From Providencia alcalifaciens DSM 30120 (GTDB taxonomy: Bacteria; Pseudomonadota; Gammaproteobacteria; Enterobacterales; Enterobacteriaceae), in assembly GCF_000173415.1 (NCBI RefSeq), contig NZ_ABXW01000053.1:248001-312000 (forward strand): a stretch of DNA of 64,000 nt, given 5' to 3'. Under the pieces are notes generated by a model that saw only the letters and a program-made list of their open reading frames with translations, was not told where the DNA came from and ran no database searches. This document shows, piece by piece, positions 35,601 to 44,619 of the stretch. The translations under genes and the position numbers were made by a program. Numbering within the stretch: position 1 is the first letter of the stretch; every line of letters begins with the position of its first letter.

Positions 35601-36047
35601 ATGAATTTTTATGGAATAGATTATTTACAAACACAGTCCAATATAAATGATTATTTAAAATATATTGTTATTTTTGGCACATTATTCACTTTGATCGTCG
35701 CTTTTATCCTGTATATGCGTCATCGTTTACAGACTAAATATCGAGATTTAACGATTATCGCCTTCTTATTTTTGCTCTTCATTTCAGGTGTTCAATATGC
35801 AGAGTATACCGACAACCAAAATATGCACTCAAAATCATCACAAATGGTTAATTTTGTAAGAGTATTATCGAAAGACAAAGATGTAAATATAAACTCTATC
35901 CTTTCCAATTCAGTACAATTATCCGATGGTGTCATCATTAAAATTAATGATCGTTATTACCGTATTAACTTAAGCTCAGATCAAAAAACTTACAATTTAG
36001 TCGAGGTTTGGTTAACAAATCCCGAAATAACCATCATAAAAAATTAA
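35601..36047 (+). CDS. DUF3290 family membrane protein
   Basis: A 148-residue protein with two N-terminal transmembrane helices (about residues 20-38 and 50-65) and a C-terminal extracytoplasmic domain. It matches the DUF3290 family, usually found just before DUF421 (YetF-like) proteins, mostly in Gram-positive bacteria. The DUF421 partner follows 8 nt downstream. Function unknown. Confidence 0.8.
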   Translation: MNFYGIDYLQTQSNINDYLKYIVIFGTLFTLIVAFILYMRHRLQTKYRDLTIIAFLFLLFISGVQYAEYTDNQNMHSKSSQMVNFVRVLSKDKDVNINSILSNSVQLSDGVIIKINDRYYRINLSSDQKTYNLVEVWLTNPEITIIKN

Positions 36048-36055
36048 GGAAGAAA

Positions 36056-36706
36056 ATGATTATTTATGCACCGATTATTATAAAGCTGGGATTGGGAATA
36101 CTATGTTTGATTGTTCAAATCAACCTTATGGGAAAAGGTAACCTAGCCCCCTCATCCGCAATGGATCAGGTTCAAAACTATGTTTTAGGTGGGATTATTG
36201 GTGGTGTCATTTACAATGAGTCGATAACCGTGCTGCAATTTATACTCGTGTTAATCATCTGGACTTTGCTTGTTTTTACCCTTAAATTTTTAAAAGAAAA
36301 TAACCCATTAATTAAACGTGTTATTGATGGAAAGCCAATTACCTTAGTACATAATGGCAACGTTAATGTTAAAGAGTGTTTAAAAAATGGTGTTTCCGCA
36401 AATGATTTGATGTTTAAGTTAAGATCCAATGGTATTTATGAAATAGAACAGCTAAAACGCGTTGTTCTTGAACAGAATGGGCAGTTAACTATTATTCAAA
36501 GTGGTGATGAAAACATACGTTATCCAATTATCGTGGATGGCTTAGCTAACGGTGATCTACTTGAAATCATCGGAAAAGACATTGGGTGGTTAGAAGACAA
36601 TATCTCGAAACAAGGTTTCAATAAAATCAGTGACGTCTATTTAGGTGAGTATTTGTCGGGGAGGATTAATTTATATGGATATGAGAAAAATGGAGTCAAA
36701 GATTAA
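36056..36706 (+). CDS. DUF421 (YetF-like) membrane protein
   Basis: A 216-residue protein with three N-terminal helices (residues about 5-100) and a cytoplasmic domain with the YetF motif (RVIDGKPITLVHNGNVN, then LMFKLRSNGIYEIEQLKRVV). The ATG at 36056 follows AAGGAAG. An upstream in-frame start overlaps the previous gene by 40 nt and lacks a ribosome binding site. Together with DUF3290 it forms a conserved two-gene unit. Confidence 0.85.
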   Translation: MIIYAPIIIKLGLGILCLIVQINLMGKGNLAPSSAMDQVQNYVLGGIIGGVIYNESITVLQFILVLIIWTLLVFTLKFLKENNPLIKRVIDGKPITLVHNGNVNVKECLKNGVSANDLMFKLRSNGIYEIEQLKRVVLEQNGQLTIIQSGDENIRYPIIVDGLANGDLLEIIGKDIGWLEDNISKQGFNKISDVYLGEYLSGRINLYGYEKNGVKD

Positions 36707-36921
36707 GTCAAATTTATTCCTTGCGTGTAACTGATAATGTTCTTTTTCTAAGTATCGTATTTTATTAATAAGGTGTAATTTCGCTCATACTATCACGCTA
36801 TAGTGGCCAATAACCTTTGTTCGGGATGATGTCCTATCAAGCATCCGAGTTAATTGATAACAATGTAATTGATTCTGAGGCTGCATATATCTGACAATCA
36901 TCTAGAAATCAAAAAATAAAA
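36707..36921. other. Intergenic region left of yagU terminator
   Basis: About 215 bp with no ORF and no clear regulatory signal. The gap to yagU totals 317 bp and contains the terminator of yagU. Confidence 0.4.
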
Positions 36922-36940
36922 AGGTCGCACTAGGCGACCT
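36922..36940 (-). terminator. Terminator of yagU
   Basis: AGGTCGC and GCGACCT with a 5-nt loop. On the minus strand TTTTTATTTTTT follows. Confidence 0.8.
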
Positions 36941-37023
36941 CTCGAATAGATGACTTATATAGCTTAAACGAGCCTTTACATTTTATCAGTAATTTATAAT
37001 AGATAAGGGGTAAACATCCCAAT

Positions 37024-37545
37024 CTACTCAGCATCTTTTTCTTTGGTTAAACAATAACGCAAATTTTGCCTAATTGCTTCAATTGACCAGATCCAAAAAG
37101 CTGTTCCAACAAACTCAGAAATAAGAGCTTGATAGCCAGCAGTCCATAGCCAGCCAGATAGTCCTAATAATGGTACGACTAAGCCATGAGCAAAAATAGA
37201 AACAGCGATACCAAAACAAATACCGTGTAATAATCTAACTTTGGGTAAATACTCAGCAATAATACAATATATTACTGCAATCGCTATTGAAAATAATATA
37301 TGGACACCATTTCCCCCCCAATTAATGCTATAGCCCATCCAATGATAAGTCATTGTATCTATATTTAACCCAAGCTTTTCTAGTAAGACGATTGGCGGTG
37401 GTGTTGTTTCAATGGTTCTTGGCGGAATTAAGCCTTCAAAACCTGACTTGACTAATGCAGAAAAAACACCCGCGATGATACCAACATATATTGCTATACC
37501 AATATGTCTGGAACTTTTTTTTGTTAACCTAAAAAAATCAATCAT
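37024..37545 (-). CDS. yagU: YagU family inner membrane protein
   Basis: A 173-residue membrane protein (DUF1440) with four to five helices. It follows E. coli YagU: an N-terminal helix with AGVFSALVKSGFEGLIPPR, then PPPIVLLEKLG, a middle helix and LGLSGWLWTAGYQALISEFVG at the C terminus. In E. coli it contributes to acid resistance. It sits near hdeB, but in a separate unit. Confidence 0.88.
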   Translation of the reverse strand: MIDFFRLTKKSSRHIGIAIYVGIIAGVFSALVKSGFEGLIPPRTIETTPPPIVLLEKLGLNIDTMTYHWMGYSINWGGNGVHILFSIAIAVIYCIIAEYLPKVRLLHGICFGIAVSIFAHGLVVPLLGLSGWLWTAGYQALISEFVGTAFWIWSIEAIRQNLRYCLTKEKDAE

Positions 37546-37870
37546 TATATACTCGCTCTATAATTTGGATATTATAAGTATAGTAGAGATAAGAATACGT
37601 GTTTATTATTTTAATTATTAGTTATAACAGTAGGGCTTAATTCATAGGATAACAGTTATTTTTTTCTTAAACATAAACAAATAATCAATCAAAACGAGAA
37701 AAATAAATACATGTATTTTCACAAAGTAGCATTTAAATATATATGAAAATCACTTAAAAGCGAGATTTCATACTATAAGATTAACGGATTTGTATTAACA
37801 TTGATTCTTTAAGCACACAATATTGCCTTACTATACACCAATGCTCATAGCAACCTCTATTGAATAAAAA
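37546..37870. other. Promoter region of yagU
   Basis: A 325-bp AT-rich gap with no ORF. A regulatory role is plausible, but I see no clear site. Confidence 0.4.
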
Positions 37871-37892
37871 AACCCGCCATTGTTGGCGGGTT
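37871..37892 (-). terminator. Terminator of the small heat shock gene
   Basis: AACCCGCCA/TGGCGGGTT with a TTGT loop and TTTTTTTATT on the minus strand. Confidence 0.9.
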
Positions 37893-37908
37893 AAAAAATA
37901 TAGAAAAA

Positions 37909-38364
37909 TTATTTTGTATCTTTATTTTCAATAGCTATGACCCGAGGTTTTTCTTCTTCCGGGATTTCATATTCAATATTTAATGTTAACAAACCGCTTG
38001 ATAATTCTGCATTTTCAATTTTTACATTCTTACCGAGATTAAATTCAAGAGAAAACTTATTTTGAGTTATCCCTTGATGAATCCATTTTTCTGAATCATT
38101 AACTAATTCAGTTGATTGCTCACCTTGTACATAGAGTTTCCCACCTTTTAAGGATACACTTAACTCATCCTCCTTATAACCAGGAACACTAACAGTTAAT
38201 TGATAATTTGACTCATTTATTTGTTTTAAATTATATGGATGCTCTGAGGTTAATGGTCGGTTACCTGTTAATTGACTGAATAAACGATCCATTTGGTCAA
38301 ACCTATTAGAAAGCAGGTTATCAGATAACGCTGGAAATAATGAAAAAGATCTAATGTTAGACAT
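37909..38364 (-). CDS. ibpA: Small heat shock protein, IbpA-like (Hsp20)
   Basis: A 151-residue alpha-crystallin domain chaperone. It has the N-terminal IbpA-type motif (FPALSDNLLSNRFDQMDRLF), the domain segment ESNYQLTVSVPGYKEDELSV, and LLTLNIEYEIPEEEKPR near the C terminus with an I-x-I-type tail (RVIAIENK). It holds unfolded proteins with ClpB/DnaK. The gene is controlled by a sigma-32-type promoter and probably a thermosensing leader. Confidence 0.9.
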   Translation of the reverse strand: MSNIRSFSLFPALSDNLLSNRFDQMDRLFSQLTGNRPLTSEHPYNLKQINESNYQLTVSVPGYKEDELSVSLKGGKLYVQGEQSTELVNDSEKWIHQGITQNKFSLEFNLGKNVKIENAELSSGLLTLNIEYEIPEEEKPRVIAIENKDTK

Positions 38365-38699
38365 AATTTCTCCTTCAATATCAAAATAAATATCTATTAC
38401 ATAAGCACTATTAGCCAGTATGGATTAATTTTTTATCCTGTTACATCACTTATATAGGATTGCTAGCGAGAATTTCAAGATAATGATTACAATTCTTTAC
38501 ATTTAATATAGGCAGTCATAAAAAATCACCACAGCGAGGTTCTTAAGCATAGCCAGTCAGGTGACTAACATGCCTGAGCTTGCATGGTGCTTTTGCAAAA
38601 AATATATTTAGCACCAGAAGGGTTACTTTTTGTTACTTCAAAATGGTACCGTTTGTACTGAGTCCCTTTACAGCAAAGACATCTCATAACGATATCGTC
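38365..38699. other. Promoter and leader region of ibpA, plus the 3' side of the csp pseudogene
   Basis: Holds the sigma-32 promoter described below and about 220 bp further with no ORF. The leader from the promoter to the ATG is about 80 nt, with GGAG before the start, so it could include a ROSE-type thermometer. I could not confirm base pairing. Confidence 0.5.
38451..38479 (-). promoter_or_regulatory. Sigma-32-type heat shock promoter of ibpA
   Basis: On the minus strand CTTGAAA (38473-38479) and CCTATATA (38451-38458) are separated by 14 nt, fitting CTTGAAA-N14-CCCATNT, with the -10 part matching 6 of 7. The start lies about 80 nt upstream of the ibpA ATG. Confidence 0.8.
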
Positions 38700-38913
38700 C
38701 TAAAGCGCCACCACGTTTGCCGCAGCTGGACCTTTTGCACCATTCGCTACTGAGAAGCTAACTTTTTGTCCTTCGTTCAGCGTTTTGAAGCTATCACTTT
38801 GAATTGCAGAGAAGTGTACGAACACATCTTTGCTTCCATCTTTAGGAGAAATAAAACCAAAGCCTGTAGATTCGTTAAACCATTTTACTAAAAAATGTCA
38901 TTGTATTAGACAT
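38700..38913 (-). pseudogene. Second cold shock gene copy, frameshifted
   Basis: Nearly identical in DNA to the intact csp at 33532-33744, including the ribosome binding site and about 45 bp of leader. After ATGTCTAATACAATGAC the intact copy has TGGTTTAGT and this copy has ATTTTTTAGT, one base longer, so the frame runs to a stop (TAA) at codon 13. Downstream codons still encode KGFGFI-type and VFVHFSAI motifs up to the original stop. It is a recent duplicate that was inactivated or is mis-assembled. Confidence 0.8.
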
Positions 38914-39385
38914 ATTGAATTCCTTTAGATTTTAATTGTTGCCACACGGCATATAGATACGATCATTATTTTAATCATCAATATGAATCGAAAATGTACT
39001 TAACATAAAAAACATAACATACTGATAAATATTTATTTTTATGATATAGCCTCCTGATGCCGTCTTATTATCATCCCACTTAATTTGCCTTCAAATCGAT
39101 AATAGTATGATCATAAGATAGAACCTTTTTTGCTTACTAGTATCGAAAGCCCCCTACCATCTGCTATCATTGCTGGCTTAGAGATTTCTTTACCGTGAAT
39201 GTTTTTTAGCTTTTTGTCTGTGAATTTTTATTAAACTCTGACATATCAGTCTTATTCAATGTCTTACTACATGAGTCAGAGTAAGACTGGGTTAATTCGG
39301 AAACAACGAGAACGACAAAAAACCAAAAAACATATACTTTTCAAAAAATTAAATAGCAATCAGAAACAAGAAAGAACAACCGAGA
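38914..39385. other. Leader region of the csp pseudogene and ttcA promoter
   Basis: About 470 bp. The left part resembles the csp leader, including the TGCCGTGTGGCA stem. No ORF is visible. Confidence 0.4.
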
Positions 39386-40300
39386 ATGACGACTAATAAA
39401 GAGCAATATAACCTAAATAAACTCCAAAAAAGAATCCGCCGTGATGTTGGGCAAGCTATCGCCGATTTTAATATGATTGAAGATGGTGACCGCATCATGG
39501 TTTGCCTATCTGGGGGAAAAGATAGCTACACCCTACTGTCTATTTTGCAAAACCTGCAAAAAAGTGCCCCAATTTCATTCTCTTTGGTCGCGGTAAACCT
39601 AGACCAAAAACAGCCTGGCTTCCCTGAGCATATTTTACCGGCTTACTTAGAGGAACTCGGTGTTGAGTATAAAATCGTTGAAGAAAATACTTACGGTATT
39701 GTGAAGGAAAAAATTCCTGAAGGAAAAACGACCTGCTCTCTGTGTTCTCGTCTGCGCCGTGGTATTTTGTATCGTACAGCAACAGAGATAGGTGCAACCA
39801 AAATCGCATTAGGTCATCACCGCGATGACATTTTACAAACACTGTTTTTAAACATGTTCTATGGCGGAAAATTAAAAGGCATGCCACCAAAGCTCATGAG
39901 TGACGACGGGAAACACATTGTTATCCGCCCTCTGGCTTATTGCCGTGAAAAAGATATTGAGCGTTATGCGAAAGCCAAAGCATTCCCTATCATTCCTTGT
40001 AATCTGTGCGGTTCTCAGCCTAATTTACAACGTCAAGTGATTAAAGAGATGCTCCGTGATTGGGATAAACGCTATCCTGGTCGCATTGAAACCATGTTTA
40101 GCGCAACTCAAAATGTTGTTTCCTCGCATCTGTGTGACACTGAACTTTTTGATTTTAAAAATATCTCTCATGGAGATGCCGTGATCAATGGCGGCGATAT
40201 GGCTTTTGACCGCGAAGAACTACCGACTCAGCCAATGATGGATGAAGATGATCAGCCCGACTATAACGCTGACCGTTTAGATGTAATTGAAATTAAATAA
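39386..40300 (+). CDS. ttcA: tRNA 2-thiocytidine synthetase TtcA
   Basis: A 304-residue cytoplasmic enzyme that thiolates C32 of certain tRNAs. The PP-loop motif is [15 protein letters not shown], with [10 protein letters not shown] and CNLCGSQPN supplying iron-sulfur cysteines. It matches the family length of about 311. The start ATG is preceded by GAGAA-type sequence only. In E. coli it is near zntB and fnrS, and that neighbourhood is preserved here. Confidence 0.93.
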   Translation: MTTNKEQYNLNKLQKRIRRDVGQAIADFNMIEDGDRIMVCLSGGKDSYTLLSILQNLQKSAPISFSLVAVNLDQKQPGFPEHILPAYLEELGVEYKIVEENTYGIVKEKIPEGKTTCSLCSRLRRGILYRTATEIGATKIALGHHRDDILQTLFLNMFYGGKLKGMPPKLMSDDGKHIVIRPLAYCREKDIERYAKAKAFPIIPCNLCGSQPNLQRQVIKEMLRDWDKRYPGRIETMFSATQNVVSSHLCDTELFDFKNISHGDAVINGGDMAFDREELPTQPMMDEDDQPDYNADRLDVIEIK

Positions 40301-40318
40301 GATTACTCATAATTATCC

Positions 40319-40345
40319 CACTACCTCTATATAATAGGGGTAGTG
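40319..40345 (+). terminator. Terminator after ttcA
   Basis: CACTACCTCTAT with ATAGGGGTAGTG, a 12-bp stem with one wobble and a 3-nt loop, then TCAGATTTTA. Confidence 0.65.
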
Positions 40346-40358
40346 TCAGATTTTATGC

Positions 40359-40482
40359 AAAAAAAAGCCGATGTAAGAGACATCGGCATTACAGTGGTCA
40401 ATTATTCTGTATAAGAACTCAATATGAGAAAAACTACAATTATGGAGCACAACGTTCATCGCTCAACGTTGCATTCACCTGC
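40359..40482 (-). ncRNA. fnrS: FnrS sRNA
   Basis: Minus strand: GCAGGTGAATGCAACGTTGA begins the RNA, as in E. coli FnrS (GCAGGUGAAUGCAACGUCAA), followed by a hairpin (AACGTTGAGCGATGAACGTT) and GTGCTCCATAATTGT. It ends with a GCCGATGT/ACATCGGC terminator and eight U residues. The length, 124 nt, matches E. coli (122). FnrS is induced by FNR under anaerobiosis and represses aerobic genes through Hfq. It lies between ttcA and zntB, as in E. coli. Confidence 0.95.
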
Positions 40483-40517
40483 GGGAGTAATATTGCCTTA
40501 AAACCCTATTCACTTTA

Positions 40518-40531
40518 TTGATTTATCTCAA
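40518..40531 (-). promoter_or_regulatory. FNR site upstream of fnrS
   Basis: On the minus strand TTGAGATAAATCAA matches 9 of the 10 specified bases of TTGAT-N4-ATCAA. Its centre is about 42 bp upstream of the predicted fnrS start, as for class II FNR activation. Confidence 0.85.
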
Positions 40532-40564
40532 ACTAGTGCCCATTATCCAGAATAATTCACCGTC

Positions 40565-41548
40565 TTATAACCATCGACTTCTTTTTAACCACCAGAACAC
40601 TGTGGCAATCAAACCCGCGAGTAACAAGCAGAATGTACTGAAGGCAAACTTGAACTCATTACCCGGGATCCCCCCTAAATTCACACCAAATAAACCGGTT
40701 AAAAACGTGGTGGGTAAGAATATCATTGCCATTAATGACATAGTATAAATTCGGCGATTCATCATTTCTGTCATCATGTTCGTAATTTCGTCAGACATAA
40801 TCGCAGTGCGCGCAATAAAACCGTCTAGATCTTCAATACAACGCCCGAGTCTGTCCGATATTTCTTGCAAACGACGTCTATTATTTTCATCCAGCCATAA
40901 TAATTTTTCGGCCGTTAACCGTGAAAACATATCTCGTTGCGGTGCCATATAACGGCGAACAACAATAATTTGTTTACGCAACAGGGCTAATTCCCCTCTT
41001 TCCGGAATTTCGCCATGCAATATCACATCTTCCATTTCAATCAATCGTTCGTGAAGAGAATCAGTAAAATCACTAATTTCATCAGTCATTGCATCCGTAA
41101 CATCAGCAAGCCATTCTCCTGTGCTTTGAGCACCTACACCTTCTTTTAAATCATCAATAACCGAATCCAATGAATGAACACGTCGATGTCTACATGAAAC
41201 AATCAAACGGCTATTCATGAAAATGCGAAATGCCACTAGCTGCTCTGGACGCTGACCTGTCGTGTTATTTAATGTCTGCAATGTGAGTAACACACCATCG
41301 CCAATACGCACCATACGCATACGATTCATTTTACCAGTCAGTGATGATTTCACTTGGTCATTAAATAAATCAGTCTGTTGGATCCAGCTAGCGGTCTCTT
41401 TATTTTTATAATCGTAATGCAGCCAAAATGGAGATTGCTGTGTCGCATTTGCATTTAAATCGATAGGAAGAACCCCGCCATTCCCATCTAACTGAAAGGC
41501 ATGAACAGGGCTAGAGTGTTGAAATTGCGATCCATAGGTCGACGCCAT
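40565..41548 (-). CDS. zntB: Zinc transporter ZntB
   Basis: A 327-residue CorA-family channel/transporter involved in Zn2+ flux, with a cytoplasmic domain and two C-terminal membrane helices. The signature loop is TGLFGVNLGGIPG, G-V-N type, as in ZntB rather than the G-M-N of CorA. It also shows IYTMSLMAMIFLPTTFLTG. It is adjacent to fnrS on its 3' side, as in E. coli. Confidence 0.92.
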   Translation of the reverse strand: MASTYGSQFQHSSPVHAFQLDGNGGVLPIDLNANATQQSPFWLHYDYKNKETASWIQQTDLFNDQVKSSLTGKMNRMRMVRIGDGVLLTLQTLNNTTGQRPEQLVAFRIFMNSRLIVSCRHRRVHSLDSVIDDLKEGVGAQSTGEWLADVTDAMTDEISDFTDSLHERLIEMEDVILHGEIPERGELALLRKQIIVVRRYMAPQRDMFSRLTAEKLLWLDENNRRRLQEISDRLGRCIEDLDGFIARTAIMSDEITNMMTEMMNRRIYTMSLMAMIFLPTTFLTGLFGVNLGGIPGNEFKFAFSTFCLLLAGLIATVFWWLKRSRWL

Positions 41549-41911
41549 GCAAATATCTCCATAAATTGAAAAGTAAGGTATTTTTAGTTGATTAAAGGGA
41601 ATATTGCAATGATTTCAATAACAAAATAAAAATACAAAGTTTAATTTAGTGTTAAACAACAGAAAATAAAAGCATTAAAATAAGATGGTGTGCAGGATTT
41701 ATAGCTCAATGAAATTTCTCAATTTTTGCTAGGGAGATCCCATTCGATTGACACAAATTAGCAATAAAACCGCAAAGTTTTTCCCTATTATTAGCTCTGT
41801 AGTGTTTATTCCTTTTTGGTCCTCCTTCTAACTCTCCAGTGGAAGGAGTTTTTTTATTTTAGGACCGCAAAAAGTTTAGCCAGCACGGTGGGTACTGGCT
41901 AAATATCATTG
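41549..41911. other. Intergenic region between zntB and mppA with an orphan plus-strand terminator
   Basis: Contains the zntB promoter on the minus strand. A plus-strand intrinsic terminator (41822-41855) has no plus-strand gene before it. See the separate entry and finding. Confidence 0.5.
41822..41855 (+). terminator. Orphan plus-strand terminator, possible sRNA end
   Basis: CTCCTTC and GAAGGAG form a stem with a 13-nt loop, followed by seven T residues. It lies downstream of no plus-strand ORF, while both flanking genes read on the minus strand. The sequence before it contains TGGTCCTCCTTC, which is anti-ribosome-binding-site-like, so an Hfq-type sRNA of about 60-100 nt is plausible. A TATTAT at 41786-41791 could be the -10. 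Confidence 0.5.
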
Positions 41912-43534
41912 TTAATGCTTAATAATATAGAAGCTATGGCTGTATGCCACATCCTCTGGATTTTCAATCGGATAACCTTTCAACCACGGCTTAATCAACC
42001 GTGCATTCGTGTATTGGTAGATTGGCGCAATTGGCGCTTCTTTAGCAATAATCGCTTCTGCTTGATTATAATAGGCATTACGTTGAGCATCATTGGTTTC
42101 AATACTTGCTGACGTCATTAATGCATCATATTGCGAGCTATTAAACTTAGGAATATTGCCATTATGTTGAGATGTCAGGAGCGATAAAAAAGTCGATGGC
42201 TCATTAAAATCCCCAATCCACGATGCGCGGATCACATCAAAGTTTCCGGTGTTACGGCTATCAATGTAGGTTTTCCACTCTTGGTTCACTAACTTAACCT
42301 GAACCCCTAGCTTCTTCTTCCACATAGAAGCAATCGCAATCGCAATTTTTTGGTGGTTTTCCGAACTATTATAAAGCAATGTCAATTCCAAAGGGTGAGC
42401 TTCACTATACCCTGCTTGTTGTAACAATATTTTAGCTTGTTGATCCAACTCTTTTTGCTTATGTGACTGATACAGTCCTTTCTGGGGCTTGAAACCTGCG
42501 GTGACATCAGGTGTAAAATGATAAGCGGGTTTCTCACCAGTGCCTAATACTTTGCTGGCAATCAGTTGTCGGTCAATCGTCATAGATAATGCCTGACGGA
42601 CTCTCACATCATTTGTCGGTGCTCGCTGAGTATTGAATGCGTAATAGTAGGTACCTAATTGGTCAGGCGTAAAAACTTCATTCGGAATATCTTGTAATAA
42701 TTTTTGATAACGCTGTTTCGGGAAGGATTCAGTAATATCTAAATCACCCGCCAAATAGCGATTGGTTGCATGAGACTCTTGGTTAATCGGAACAAAGGTG
42801 ACCTTTGTGATAACGGTATTTTTATGATCCCAATAATGCGGATTTGGGGTTAGTACGATTTTTTCATTCACAACGCGATCATTCAGTTTAAATGCACCGT
42901 TTCCAACCAAATTTCCCACTTTTATCCAATCTGCGCCATATTGTTCAACGGTTCCACGATGGACAGGAAACAGGCTAAAGTTAGCAGTTAATGAAGGAAA
43001 ATAAGGAACTGGCTTATTTAAGACAATTTTCAATGTGTGCTTATCTACTGCTTCTACTCCTAATTGCTCTGGAGGAAGCTTTCCATCAATAATATCTTGC
43101 GCATTATTAATACCAGCCAGTGCAGCAAACCAAGCAAATGGGGAAGTATTAGCGGGAGTCACTAAACGACGCCAGCTGTAAACAAAATCTTCGGCGGTAA
43201 CGGGTTCACCATTCGACCACGCAGCATCAGGACGTAATTGAAAAATCCAAGTTCGGTTATCATTGGTATGCCAATTTAATGCCACTCCCGCGATTGGCTG
43301 ACCGTGATTATCTTGATTAACAAGACCCTCAAATAAATCACGCATGACTTGAGCTTCTGTAAGGCCAACTGATTTAATTGGATCTAATGATGCGGGTTCA
43401 TCTTTAAGATGGCGCACAACTTCTTGATTTTCTGCTAAAACAGTACCTGCGGGAATGGTCGCGCTGAGAGTAGATGTAGAAAGAAAAAGTGACGAAATGA
43501 ATACAGCTAAAGAGGTCAATGAACGTTTATGCAT
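41912..43534 (-). CDS. mppA: Periplasmic peptide-binding protein MppA/OppA type
   Basis: A 540-residue solute-binding protein of the SBP5 family. The signal peptide is residues 1-25. Features include ENQEVVRHLKDEPASLDPIK, RDLFEGLVNQ, TIDRQLIASKVLG and SWIGDFNEPSTFLSLL. It matches MppA, which binds murein tripeptide and delivers it to the Opp permease. OppA is the alternative. It is a single gene without adjacent ABC permease genes, which favours MppA. Confidence 0.8.
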   Translation of the reverse strand: MHKRSLTSLAVFISSLFLSTSTLSATIPAGTVLAENQEVVRHLKDEPASLDPIKSVGLTEAQVMRDLFEGLVNQDNHGQPIAGVALNWHTNDNRTWIFQLRPDAAWSNGEPVTAEDFVYSWRRLVTPANTSPFAWFAALAGINNAQDIIDGKLPPEQLGVEAVDKHTLKIVLNKPVPYFPSLTANFSLFPVHRGTVEQYGADWIKVGNLVGNGAFKLNDRVVNEKIVLTPNPHYWDHKNTVITKVTFVPINQESHATNRYLAGDLDITESFPKQRYQKLLQDIPNEVFTPDQLGTYYYAFNTQRAPTNDVRVRQALSMTIDRQLIASKVLGTGEKPAYHFTPDVTAGFKPQKGLYQSHKQKELDQQAKILLQQAGYSEAHPLELTLLYNSSENHQKIAIAIASMWKKKLGVQVKLVNQEWKTYIDSRNTGNFDVIRASWIGDFNEPSTFLSLLTSQHNGNIPKFNSSQYDALMTSASIETNDAQRNAYYNQAEAIIAKEAPIAPIYQYTNARLIKPWLKGYPIENPEDVAYSHSFYIIKH

Positions 43535-43995
43535 ATTATTATTTCTATCTATTAATCAAAAAGAAGGTAACTCAACAGTAAAAACCATTGAGCTTTGATG
43601 AATTCATCCATTAAAAACCGCTAAATTCATATTTAGTAAGTCAACGCTCTCCCAATGATATCCAGTAAACCATTGACTTGATTATCGGTTTAAAATTAGC
43701 TTTCGCCTCATCATATAACAAGTAAAACACGGCACAAAGCGCTCTTTTTATCCCATTGAATATGGTATTTTAGGATGATACATAATAAAAAACATAAACT
43801 CTTAATAGAGCTTATTAATTGTATACTGCGGCGTCACCTTCTTGTTTATCATACTGAGAAGCTGACAATGCAATTGGTCAATAATAGAATGTAAAAACAA
43901 CAGTTCAGAGCGTGAAATTACGTAATTTTTTGATTATAAATATTACTTTCTCATTTCATCCTCTGCAGCTCAACCTATAAACGGGAGAAAAACGA
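43535..43995. other. Intergenic region between mppA and tpx
   Basis: About 460 bp without an ORF. It should hold the mppA and tpx promoters. No operator could be assigned. Confidence 0.4.
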
Positions 43996-44496
43996 ATGTC
44001 ACAGACAGTTAAACTCAAAGGCAACAGCATTTCACTTGCAGGTACATTTTTACAGGCAGGTTCACAAGCGAAACCTTTCACTTTAGTCGCTAAGGATTTA
44101 AGCGAAGCAACTTTAGAAACGTATAAAGGTAAACGCAAAATTCTGAATATTTTTCCAAGTGTAGATACCGGTGTTTGCGCTGCCTCTGTACGAAAATTTA
44201 ATCAACTAGCAAGTGGTTTAGATAACACCGTTGTTTTATGTATTTCTGCTGACTTACCTTTCGCACAAGCTCGCTTTTGTGGTGCTGAGGGTTTAGACAA
44301 CGTCGTTACATTATCTGCATTCCGTAGCGATTTCGCAGCAGATTACGGTGTTGAGATGACAACAGGACCATTAAAAGGCTTAACTGCACGTTCTGTCGTG
44401 GTATTAGATGAGAATGACAAAGTCATTTACAGCCAGCTAGTTCCTGAAATTACCGAAGAACCTGATTATGACAACGCGCTAAATAGCCTGAAATAA
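43996..44496 (+). CDS. tpx: Thiol peroxidase Tpx
   Basis: A 166-residue atypical 2-Cys peroxiredoxin. The catalytic Cys is in [15 protein letters not shown] (near residue 61) and the resolving Cys in [13 protein letters not shown] (near 95). It reduces H2O2 and alkyl hydroperoxides with thioredoxin. The start follows GGGAG and the length matches E. coli Tpx (168). It is followed by a strong terminator. Confidence 0.95.
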   Translation: MSQTVKLKGNSISLAGTFLQAGSQAKPFTLVAKDLSEATLETYKGKRKILNIFPSVDTGVCAASVRKFNQLASGLDNTVVLCISADLPFAQARFCGAEGLDNVVTLSAFRSDFAADYGVEMTTGPLKGLTARSVVVLDENDKVIYSQLVPEITEEPDYDNALNSLK

Positions 44497-44512
44497 TCTC
44501 AATTTATGCTGG

Positions 44513-44545
44513 ACCACAATCACCGATACTTTCAGTGATTGTGGT
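44513..44545 (+). terminator. Terminator after tpx
   Basis: ACCACAATCAC and GTGATTGTGGT with an 11-nt loop and CTTTTTT after. Confidence 0.93.
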
Positions 44546-44619
44546 CTTTTTTATCGACAGGTATTTACGAATAATGTTGACGGGTAGCATTGACGTTTAC
44601 GAGGTTTACGCAGCACGTT

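Noticed and set aside
40565-41548. CorA magnesium transporter
   Set aside because: The signature loop has GVN rather than GMN and the neighbourhood is that of zntB.
41822-41855. Terminator of mppA or zntB
   Set aside because: Both genes are on the minus strand and the T-run is on the plus strand; mppA would need T's on the other side.
41912-43534. OppA with a full peptide transporter operon
   Set aside because: No permease or ATPase genes adjoin it, so a stand-alone MppA is favoured, though OppA cannot be excluded.
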